Positions 1-6,383 of a stretch of DNA of 64,000 bases are shown one piece after another (the stretch's first letter is position 1; each line of letters begins with the position of its first letter). The notes under the pieces are model-generated. The model saw nothing but the letters and a program-made list of their open reading frames with translations. It was not told the origin of the DNA and did no database searches. Source of the stretch: Bacillus_AB infantis_B (lineage in GTDB: Bacteria; Bacillota; Bacilli; Bacillales; Cytobacillaceae); NCBI RefSeq assembly GCF_008180445.1, contig NZ_VTER01000003.1:310001-374000 (forward strand), read 5' to 3'. Both the position numbers and the translations under genes were made by a program.

Positions 1-48
1 TAAAGTTCCTGTGTCGGTCAGCAGTACAAATACCTGGCGATGGCCCAT
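1..48 (-). CDS. 5' end of an unidentified gene running off the left edge
   Basis: Sixteen codons are visible, beginning with ATG at 48 and reading MGHRQVFVLLTDTGTL before the window ends. A GAGGG ribosome binding site lies 7 nt upstream, which makes this a real start rather than a chance ORF. The VLLTDTGTL opening resembles, from memory, Bacillaceae proteins of the permuted papain-like YiiX/C92 type, but 16 residues cannot prove a family. It is transcribed leftward, away from the acetyltransferase genes. Confidence 0.6.
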   Translation of the reverse strand, partial: MGHRQVFVLLTDTGTL

Positions 49-165
49 TTCTTTTCCCTCCTGAAAAAAATGAAGGGAAATGCGCAGTGGCGACCGTGCT
101 GCCCTTCTCCATAATCATACAGCCTCAATGCTCCCTAAAAGAACGAACTCCGGTATTATTTGCTT

Positions 166-744
166 CTAAGCCCCTGGGCCTAGATGATGGGGATTAATGA
201 TGGAAAACATCAGCAGATCATCAAACTTTCCGCAACTATACTCATAATTCCTCAGCAATCCTTCACGGATAAACCCGCATTTTCCGAAAAGGCGCTGGGA
301 CTGGAGGTTTGCAGGTTCAATCAGTGCCTGAATTCTCATCAGATTCAAATCCTCAAAGCCATACTGGATGATAGCCGTGATTGCCTCGGTGCCGATTCCC
401 TGATTCCAGCAGGCAGGATCCAGCTCAAGCCCTATATCTGCCCGGAAATGGGCGGAATCCATGTTCAAAAATCCGCAGCTTCCAATCAGCCCTTTTCCGT
501 CCTTTAACGAAATTCCCCAGCGGACGCCCGTTCCTTCCTCAAGAATGCGTTCATACCAGCCAATTTCGGAGCGTGCATCATCCAAGTCAGCAAATGGCTC
601 GATTCCATAGTATTTCGTTACTTCGGCATCAGAAAGATATCCGAGGATATCCTCTGCATCCTCCATTATCACTTTCCTGAGCAGAAGGCGGGCCGTTTCG
701 ATTTCCGGAAACGATCCTTTCAATTTTTCTTTTATAAGATTCAT
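166..744 (-). CDS. GNAT family N-acetyltransferase (RimJ/RimL-like)
   Basis: Predicted acetyl-CoA-dependent N-acetyltransferase of 192 residues, a normal single-domain length. It shows the ETARLLLR opening typical of the RimJ/RimL branch and the acetyl-CoA pyrophosphate loop in WNQGIGTEA, followed by the RIQALIEPANLQSQRLFGKCGF stretch that closes motif B. This branch acetylates protein N-termini or small amines; the substrate here is unknown. Start ATG with GGAAGA 7 nt upstream. A second, divergent GNAT gene follows 30 nt upstream on the same strand, so the two may be cotranscribed. They are not close duplicates. Confidence 0.85.
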   Translation of the reverse strand: MNLIKEKLKGSFPEIETARLLLRKVIMEDAEDILGYLSDAEVTKYYGIEPFADLDDARSEIGWYERILEEGTGVRWGISLKDGKGLIGSCGFLNMDSAHFRADIGLELDPACWNQGIGTEAITAIIQYGFEDLNLMRIQALIEPANLQSQRLFGKCGFIREGLLRNYEYSCGKFDDLLMFSIINPHHLGPGA

Positions 745-774
745 TGGACATTCTTCCGTTTCTCATTTTAGTAA

Positions 775-1347
775 TTATTCTCCAGCTGCAGAACCAGCCA
801 ATTCAAAGACGGGATTAGCTTCCCACTCTTCACGCAAAATGCCCATCCTGATTGAATCATAATGGACGCCCTTGTATATCCGGCATTTCCGCAGCCTGGC
901 TTCCATCGTCATCCCCAGCTTTTCGCCGACCTTGACCATCCGCTCATTTCCTGACCAGGTGGTGTAGCCGGTCCGGGCAATCGGCTTTGTTTGGAAAAGA
1001 TGGCTGATCCAGAGCTTCAATGCCCTTGTCCCATAACCGCCATTCCAATATTCCGGCGAATAAATGACGATTCCCATTTCCAGCCACAGAGATGGCTCAT
1101 GCTCCCAGTAATAGCTGACCGTCCCTTCTATCTTGCCGTTGATTTCGATGGCCAGCATATCCTCCTGGTTGACTACCTGCCCCTTCCTCAACTCGTATTC
1201 AGCAAACGTCAGTGATTTATGCTCAAAATAGGGAGCGTCCCACTTTTTCCACTCCGGATGCTCTTCCTTAAAAGCCAGCTCCCATAACCGGGGAAGATCT
1301 TCTTCGGTGATGGTCCGGAGAATAACTTCAGCGTCTCTCAGTAACAT
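775..1347 (-). CDS. GNAT family N-acetyltransferase
   Basis: A 190-residue acetyltransferase. The opening RDAEVILRTITEEDLPRLWEL and the acetyl-CoA loop WNGGYGTRAL identify the RimJ/RimL-like GNAT fold. The Q/R-x-x-G-x-G/A motif is represented by NGGYGT, so the first position departs from consensus, as happens in active relatives. Start ATG at 1347 has AGAGG 7 nt upstream. It probably forms a two-gene unit with the downstream GNAT gene. The substrate cannot be inferred; protein N-terminal or drug/amine acetylation are both possible. Confidence 0.83.
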   Translation of the reverse strand: MLLRDAEVILRTITEEDLPRLWELAFKEEHPEWKKWDAPYFEHKSLTFAEYELRKGQVVNQEDMLAIEINGKIEGTVSYYWEHEPSLWLEMGIVIYSPEYWNGGYGTRALKLWISHLFQTKPIARTGYTTWSGNERMVKVGEKLGMTMEARLRKCRIYKGVHYDSIRMGILREEWEANPVFELAGSAAGE

Positions 1348-1438
1348 AGCTCTACCTCTTTATATTTATTTTTGTAATATTTTCATTATAACAATAAAAC
1401 CTCTCTCAAAAAATGGAAACTTCATCATTTTCTCATAA

Positions 1439-1463
1439 TAAAAAACCGCCTTATGGCGGTTTC
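1439..1463 (-). terminator. Rho-independent terminator after the first exonuclease gene
   Basis: An 8-bp stem (AAACCGCC/GGCGGTTT) with a TTAT loop. On the minus strand it is followed by a T run, directly downstream of the stop codon at 1474. Confidence 0.8.
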
Positions 1464-1473
1464 GCTAAATAGA

Positions 1474-2118
1474 TTAATTGAAGGGCGGATCAATGCTGCT
1501 CCCGGCGCTCCACGTATAAGTTCTCCCCGGTTTTTTCGCAGGCTGGTATTTTCTCATCGGCCCTTTTTCAAGCACCTCTTTTAAAAACAGGCCCCCGTCC
1601 GGGTTTTGCTGCTTCATCAGCTCCATCAGATATGTAATATCGTCCATCGCCCTGTGAGTTTGATGGTCTGTAATATTGTGGGCGGAAAGGAGAGTCGCCA
1701 GCTTGCTGTTGGCAAAGCCATACTTTTTCCATTGTACTCCCTTCATGGTGCAATACCATTTAAGGTCATTCACTTCAGGATACATCTGATACATGAAGCT
1801 TCTGTCAAATGAGGCATTATGGGCAAATACAGAATCGGCTTTATTAAGGAAAGACTGGACTGACTCATCATGGAAAACCTGTCCCCTTACCATTTCAAAC
1901 GGAATCCCATGAATCCTGTACGCACTGCTATAATTTCTCAGCGCCCTGCTTGAAAGCGGCTCCCTAAGGAAAGACTCCTTTTCCTCAACCTGCAGGATTT
2001 CACCTGTAGCTCCATCATAAGAAAACAGAATAAATGCCAGTTCGATGATTTCGTCCCCGCCAGGAGCCAGGCCTGTTGTTTCTACATCGACCAGCAATCC
2101 TTTTTTGTTTATATTCAT
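1474..2118 (-). CDS. DnaQ-like 3'-5' exonuclease
   Basis: DEDDh-type exonuclease domain protein of 214 residues. Exo I is DVETTGL near the N-terminus with GGDEIIELA following. Exo II is HNASFDRSF, and Exo III is HRAMDD with the catalytic His and Asp spaced as in DnaQ and RNase T relatives. It probably removes 3' nucleotides from DNA or RNA; it has no polymerase domain. The start is set at the ATG at 2118 because AAAGGTGA lies just upstream; a GTG three codons earlier overlaps that site. It sits beside a second exonuclease gene with its own terminator, so the two appear to be separate transcription units. Confidence 0.85.
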   Translation of the reverse strand: MNINKKGLLVDVETTGLAPGGDEIIELAFILFSYDGATGEILQVEEKESFLREPLSSRALRNYSSAYRIHGIPFEMVRGQVFHDESVQSFLNKADSVFAHNASFDRSFMYQMYPEVNDLKWYCTMKGVQWKKYGFANSKLATLLSAHNITDHQTHRAMDDITYLMELMKQQNPDGGLFLKEVLEKGPMRKYQPAKKPGRTYTWSAGSSIDPPFN

Positions 2119-2261
2119 TTTGATCACCTTTATATTTTTTTGCCTTCAAAAAGAAAGCTGGAATTTTTAACATTCTTATAGCTATTTCTTATTCTAGTAT
2201 TTTTGCGGGAAAAATGACAGTTAAACCCCCTTTCTGGATCAAAATGGAATTTAATAAAAAC

Positions 2262-2291
2262 AAAAAGGCACGGCAGAGACCGCACCTTTAA
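2262..2291 (-). terminator. Terminator after the second exonuclease gene
   Basis: A 10-bp imperfect stem with two G-U pairs (AAAGGTGCGG/CCGTGCCTTT) and a 6-nt loop, followed on the minus strand by TTGTTTTTATT. It lies immediately after the stop of the 2297-3028 gene. Confidence 0.72.
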
Positions 2292-2296
2292 TAGGA

Positions 2297-3028
2297 CTAT
2301 AATGAAGCAACCCTTTCATATACATCTTTCAGTGTCATACATCCTTTATCCCGGACCTTGCTTATATAACAGCACCATAGTTCGGCAGCCAGCCGGGCAT
2401 CCTCCAGAGCATGATGCCGCTCCATGACCGGAATGCCGTTGTGGCTGCACAGGTCCTCAAGCCTCTGCAGGTTAAGCTCCGGCTCAGCAATCCGGTACAG
2501 GAAAGAGGTATCTATAATTCTGTGCTTAAGAGGAGCTTTAAAATGCTTCCAGCTCGCATTCTGCAGGAAGCTCTTCTCATGCCGGGCATGATGCGCTATG
2601 ATAGTCCGCGCTTCGCAGAATTTGAAGAAATCTATCAGCACTTCAGGCAGCGGGGGTGCCTCCTTAAGCTGGGAGCCCCTTATGCCTGTAAGCTGTTCAA
2701 TCTGAGGTGAGAGTGTTTTTTCATATCTGATCAGGGAATAAAACTTCTTATCCTCATTTATGATTCCATTCTCTATCTTGACCGCCCCTATCGAAATAAT
2801 CTCATCTCCCTGATCAGGAAAAAAACCCGTTGTTTCAATATCCATGACGATAGCCTCCATCCTGTCAAGCGGCACCGACAGCGCTTCTTCTGCCCGTATC
2901 TCTTTATTCAGCCTGCGCAGGAAGGCCTGCTGCTGGGAATTCTGCCCGCCCTGCATCCCCCCGAAAACACCTGAATTCAGTTTCCCCGGCAGCCCTTTCA
3001 TCATTTGAAACATGCTTTCAAAGCCCAT
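2297..3028 (-). CDS. Exonuclease domain protein (DNA polymerase III epsilon family)
   Basis: A 243-residue protein with a ~50-residue N-terminal extension rich in Gly/Gln, then a DEDDh exonuclease domain. Exo I is MDIETTGF with DQGDEIISIGAV, Exo II is IIAHHARHEKSF, and Exo III is HHALEDARLAAEL. Bacillota use PolC's own exonuclease for proofreading, so stand-alone copies like this are usually assigned to repair or RNA trimming. The ATG overlaps the stop of the upstream DUF294 gene (TAATG), which signals translational coupling and a shared task, perhaps nucleotide or DNA metabolism. AAGGGTG lies 7 nt upstream of the start. Confidence 0.85.
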   Translation of the reverse strand: MGFESMFQMMKGLPGKLNSGVFGGMQGGQNSQQQAFLRRLNKEIRAEEALSVPLDRMEAIVMDIETTGFFPDQGDEIISIGAVKIENGIINEDKKFYSLIRYEKTLSPQIEQLTGIRGSQLKEAPPLPEVLIDFFKFCEARTIIAHHARHEKSFLQNASWKHFKAPLKHRIIDTSFLYRIAEPELNLQRLEDLCSHNGIPVMERHHALEDARLAAELWCCYISKVRDKGCMTLKDVYERVASL

Positions 3029-4002
3029 TATTGGACACCCTTTTCAATCTTGGCCTGTACAAATTGATGCAGCTTTTTTCCGCCCTTCAGGATATTGCGG
3101 AGCTCCGCCCGTTCTTCCCTTGGAAGGTTTCTTACATTCAAATAGTGTGAAGCCTCATAAGAGCGGGCAGTGGAGAAAATGGATTCCCTGCAGGACAGCA
3201 GAAGGCGGAAATTGTGCTCTGCCTTTTTCAGTGCGTCCCTATACTCTGCCTTTTCCGCAAGCCTGCTGATCCTTTCAAGGGTGGAGGTCTCAAAAAGCCC
3301 TTCCTTCATCGCCAATAGACGGATGCTGTTAACATAGGGAAGGAAAGCAGTCTGCTTCAAGTCTATGCATCCCTCAAATTTCCCTTTTTCCTCAACAAGG
3401 ATTTGCCCCAGGGGACCTACAGCCGGTTTAATATGCATGCTATTCTCTGCAAGCCTTTTTAAAAGCCTGGGACCTGCCATCATCTTAGTGTGCACATAAG
3501 ATTTAAGCTCACTGATATACACTCCGCTTCCTTCAAGGGACCTCGCATCATAAAAAATCTGCAGATACCGGATCGACTCCCAGCTCTCCTCCTCAATCCA
3601 TTGCTCCAGCTGCCCTTTCCATGCTTCCGCTGTTCTCCGCCATAAAGGGTTGCTGCTCATCACCTTGCCTTCACAATAGGGATATCCCGTTTCATTCAGG
3701 CCATATGACAGCTCTTGCCCCAGTTCCTGAAAGTACGCCGCTTTCTCTTCCCCCCCGGTAAAAACAATGCCGTGATCCTGATCACTGATAACACCCTGTT
3801 CCAGCCTGCCTCCGCTGCCGGTCACAAACCAGACAAAATCCGATTCATCCGGCCTTTTTCTAACCTTTTGCACAGACTGCCTGAACACATATTTCATCGC
3901 TTCATCATGGATTTCATTTATTCTGGATGTACTGGCGGCAGCCATGAAGATGCGGCTGTCCTTCCATTCCCTGATTTCTGCATATGACTGAAAATCCTGC
4001 AT
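3028..4002 (-). CDS. DUF294 putative nucleotidyltransferase
   Basis: A 324-residue protein with the nucleotidyltransferase core FVWFVTGSGGRLEQGVISDQDHGIVF. This holds the G-S-x-G-R-x-E and D-x-D-like metal ligands characteristic of DUF294/GlnD-like enzymes, followed by a helical C-terminal DUF294_C-like region. Unlike many family members it carries no CBS or cyclic-nucleotide-binding domain. The start at 4002 is preferred over an ATG 16 codons upstream because AAGGGAG lies 9 nt before it and the extra residues are hydrophobic and unlike the family. It overlaps the exonuclease gene by one base. The substrate is unknown; uridylylation of PII is suggested by the nearby ammonium transporter but not shown. 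Confidence 0.78.
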   Translation of the reverse strand: MQDFQSYAEIREWKDSRIFMAAASTSRINEIHDEAMKYVFRQSVQKVRKRPDESDFVWFVTGSGGRLEQGVISDQDHGIVFTGGEEKAAYFQELGQELSYGLNETGYPYCEGKVMSSNPLWRRTAEAWKGQLEQWIEEESWESIRYLQIFYDARSLEGSGVYISELKSYVHTKMMAGPRLLKRLAENSMHIKPAVGPLGQILVEEKGKFEGCIDLKQTAFLPYVNSIRLLAMKEGLFETSTLERISRLAEKAEYRDALKKAEHNFRLLLSCRESIFSTARSYEASHYLNVRNLPREERAELRNILKGGKKLHQFVQAKIEKGVQ

Positions 4003-4027
4003 ACACACGCACTCCCTTGATAATAAG

Positions 4028-4206
4028 AAAAGCGCAAGCGCCTTGCTCACCCTAAAGGAACGCAGACTAAGAGCGCCACGTCCTGTGGCAACGTCTGCAT
4101 GACCCCCATCCTGGGGGCCTCAAGACGATCCTGCCGAAAAGGCGTTCTTTGCCTTTTTGGCAGGATTGGCTTGTGACCTCGAGGGGGGTAGGCGCTGGAG
4201 CTAGAC
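4028..4206 (+). repeat. Large intergenic hairpin repeat, copy A
   Basis: A ~180-bp element begins with GCGCAAGCGCC and ends with GGCGCTGGAGCTAGACA, so its ends are complementary and the whole can fold into a long imperfect hairpin. Internal blocks (AGGCGTTCTTTGCCTTT, GGCTTGTGACCTCGAGG) recur in copies B and C at 61030-61273. No ORF crosses it. From memory, repeats of this type are scattered widely in Bacillaceae intergenic regions. Strand is nominal. Confidence 0.75.
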
Positions 4207-4249
4207 AGTAATCGAAGTTAAAGAATATACTTTCTTATTTGCGAAACAT

Positions 4250-4272
4250 AAGGCCTCTCATAAAGAGGCCCT
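4250..4272 (-). terminator. Hairpin downstream of the ammonium transporter gene
   Basis: The stem GGCCTCT/AGAGGCC with a 5-nt loop lies just after the amt stop codon. The minus-strand tract that follows (TTATGTTT) is only moderately T-rich, so termination may be partial. Confidence 0.6.
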
Positions 4273-4281
4273 ACGTTATGC

Positions 4282-5547
4282 TCATGAAGACATTTTGTTA
4301 TCTTTAGAAAGAAAAACCTCCGGGTATCCATAGCTGCCATGCTCACTGACATCAAGGCCCATAATTTCTTCTTCCTCAGATACACGCAAGCCATTCATAA
4401 CCTTCTTTGCTATAAGCAGTATGACAAATGATACGGCAAAAGCATAGAGGGCAGATACAGCAACGCCCATGAATTGGACTCCCAGCTGTGCGAAGCCTCC
4501 TCCGTAGAATAGTCCAGGCTGGCCGACTGCTGCCAATTCCGGAGTGGCAAAGAATCCGGTTGACAATGTGCCCCACACCCCTGCAGCTCCATGGACAGAA
4601 AGGGCGTATATCGGATCATCAATTCTCAGTTTCTCGAAGAATCGGACACTATAGAAAACGAGTATTCCCGCAACAAATCCAATGAGTACAGCTGCCCATG
4701 TGTCAACGAAGGCACAGGATGCTGTTATGGCAACAAGGCCTGCCAGGGCGCCATTAAGCATTGTCGTAATATCCGATTTGCCGAGAACCATCCATGAGAT
4801 CAGGAGCGCTGCGACCGCCCCTGCACCTGCAGCAAGATTGGTATTAAGGGCAACAAATCCAAAGAATGCTCCGTCAACAGAAACGGTGCTTCCTGCATTG
4901 AATCCAAACCAGCCGATCCAGAGAATCAATACCCCAAGGGCTGTAAACACCTGGTTATGTCCGTAAATATTATTGGCGGAGCCATCTTTATTATATTTGC
5001 CGATCCTTGGTTTAAGAAGGAGGGTCGCTGCCAATGCCGCCATCGCCCCTGTCAAGTGAACGACAGTTGAGCCGGCAAAATCCTGCTTCCCATGTTCAGC
5101 CAGCCATCCCCCGCCCCAGATCCAATGGGCAACCACCGGATAGACAAGCGCTGAAAACAGAATCGTAAATATCAGATAGATTGAAAGTTTTGCCCTTTCT
5201 GCGAAGCCGCCGAGGGCAATCGTGATGGAGATTCCTGCAAAAGCAAGCTGGAAGAGGAAAAATACTGATGAGGAAAGACTCATTCCTTCAATTTCATATC
5301 CTGAATAAAAAAAGTGCGATAACCCTGTAAAGAAATTGCCGTTGTCTCCAAAAATAAATCCAAAGCCGACAGCCCAAAAAACGAGTGAGGCCAGCCCGAA
5401 TGTAAAAATGGTCTTCCCCGCGATATGGCCGGCATTTTTCATTCGTGTAGACCCGGCCTCCAGCATAATGAATCCGCCAAGCATGAAGATGACCAGGACT
5501 GCACTAACCATGACCCATAAACTGTTCATCAAAAAAGTTGTATCCAC
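4282..5547 (-). CDS. amt: Ammonium transporter (Amt family)
   Basis: Integral membrane ammonium channel of 421 residues with about eleven hydrophobic helices. Family marks include MLEAGSTRMKNAGH in the first loop, HLTGAMAALAATLL after the pore, the pore-lining histidine context ALSVHGAAGVWGT, and the closing EEEEIMGLDVSEHGSYGYPE tail, which is the part that contacts PII in relatives. The start is a GTG with AGGGGGAG just upstream. Upstream lie two perfect TGTNA-N7-TNACA boxes, so nitrogen control by TnrA or GlnR is expected. The usual partner glnK (nrgB) is absent on both sides, where a DUF294 gene and the formate dehydrogenase cluster are found instead. Confidence 0.95.
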   Translation of the reverse strand: MDTTFLMNSLWVMVSAVLVIFMLGGFIMLEAGSTRMKNAGHIAGKTIFTFGLASLVFWAVGFGFIFGDNGNFFTGLSHFFYSGYEIEGMSLSSSVFFLFQLAFAGISITIALGGFAERAKLSIYLIFTILFSALVYPVVAHWIWGGGWLAEHGKQDFAGSTVVHLTGAMAALAATLLLKPRIGKYNKDGSANNIYGHNQVFTALGVLILWIGWFGFNAGSTVSVDGAFFGFVALNTNLAAGAGAVAALLISWMVLGKSDITTMLNGALAGLVAITASCAFVDTWAAVLIGFVAGILVFYSVRFFEKLRIDDPIYALSVHGAAGVWGTLSTGFFATPELAAVGQPGLFYGGGFAQLGVQFMGVAVSALYAFAVSFVILLIAKKVMNGLRVSEEEEIMGLDVSEHGSYGYPEVFLSKDNKMSS

Positions 5548-5593
5548 TTTCTCTCCCCCTCAAATATTGTATGCTTATTATCTAACAAATTCA

Positions 5594-5610
5594 TGTTAGA
5601 TAATATAACA
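5594..5610. promoter_or_regulatory. TnrA/GlnR box 1 upstream of amt
   Basis: TGTTA-GATAATA-TAACA is a perfect match to the TGTNA-N7-TNACA consensus. A TACAAT -10-like hexamer at 5566-5571 would put the box centre about 43 bp upstream of the start of transcription, near the usual TnrA activating position. Confidence 0.8.
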
Positions 5611-5684
5611 TTAAGTTTCTTACCCTTATTTTATCTCTTTTCAAACTGGTGTCAATGAGTATTTTAAAGTTTCTGATAACTTTA

Positions 5685-5701
5685 TGTTAATTAAACTAAC
5701 A
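5685..5701. promoter_or_regulatory. TnrA/GlnR box 2 upstream of amt
   Basis: TGTTA-ATTAAAC-TAACA is a second perfect 17-bp match, 91 bp from box 1 centre to centre. That is close to a whole number of helical turns, so both sites may lie on the same face. A second site may allow GlnR repression or TnrA looping. Confidence 0.75.
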
Positions 5702-5807
5702 TGAAACCGCTGTCTTCCTTGATATATATGGTTTTACTTTTTTGAGGAAAAAGTTAAAAGGGATTTACGGAAGGGGACCAGATTTAATGGCTGAACTGAA
5801 TTCAGCA

Positions 5808-5836
5808 TAAAAAAAGAAGAGGGCATCTGCCCCCTC
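5808..5836 (-). terminator. Terminator of the formate dehydrogenase operon
   Basis: The minus-strand stem GAGGG-GC/GCCCTC with an AGAT loop is followed by TTCTTTTTTT. It sits directly after the DUF1641 stop codon. Confidence 0.82.
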
Positions 5837-5843
5837 CTGATCA

Positions 5844-6383
5844 TCACTCGTCTTGCTTCCTCTGCTCTTCGATTTGTTCCTGCGGAAGCTGGGTATTCCG
5901 CTCCAGATCCTTCGTTTCCTGTCCCATCCCTTTCAGGAAGGTCAGCAGCAGGGTGACGGCTCTGTTGATTTCCGGATCTTTCAAAGATTTAGCCAGATCG
6001 AAAAAGCTTGTTTTTTCCTGAGTATCTCCTGCTTCCGCCACCCTGGCAATGCCTGAGTCGATTTTAAGCAGGAACGGCTCCAGCTGTTTGACATTGATCA
6101 TGCCCAGTGTCCCGCCCATCAGGAGCAAATTTTTCAATGTGTTCGAGGTTTCCGGCTTGTCAGCCGCCCTGACAAAGATGTCGAGGACTTTGTCTCCCTG
6201 GCCAAACAGACCGCTGAGCAGGGAAAGCACCCCACGGTCATGCATATTCCTCATGACCTTGAGAGACTCCAGGATGGCTTCTTTATTTTCAATCAGGGCA
6301 TCTTCCACTTCCATCAGATCTTTTTTACGCTTTTCTTCCTCGCTTAATGTCTTGCGCTGGATATGCGTGATCGCTTTAGCCAT
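5844..6383 (-). CDS. DUF1641 protein, formate dehydrogenase partner (YjgD-like)
   Basis: A 179-residue soluble, charged helical protein. The central GLFGQGDKVLDIFVRAADKPETSNTLKNLLLMGGTLG region is typical of DUF1641 proteins such as B. subtilis YjgD. These are encoded next to formate dehydrogenase or sulfide:quinone reductase-like enzymes; their molecular role is not established and a docking or assembly function is usually guessed. The ATG, with AAGGAG 7 nt before it, overlaps the 3' end of the fdh gene by 8 bp, so the two are translationally coupled. An operon terminator follows. Confidence 0.82.
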   Translation of the reverse strand: MAKAITHIQRKTLSEEEKRKKDLMEVEDALIENKEAILESLKVMRNMHDRGVLSLLSGLFGQGDKVLDIFVRAADKPETSNTLKNLLLMGGTLGMINVKQLEPFLLKIDSGIARVAEAGDTQEKTSFFDLAKSLKDPEINRAVTLLLTFLKGMGQETKDLERNTQLPQEQIEEQRKQDE

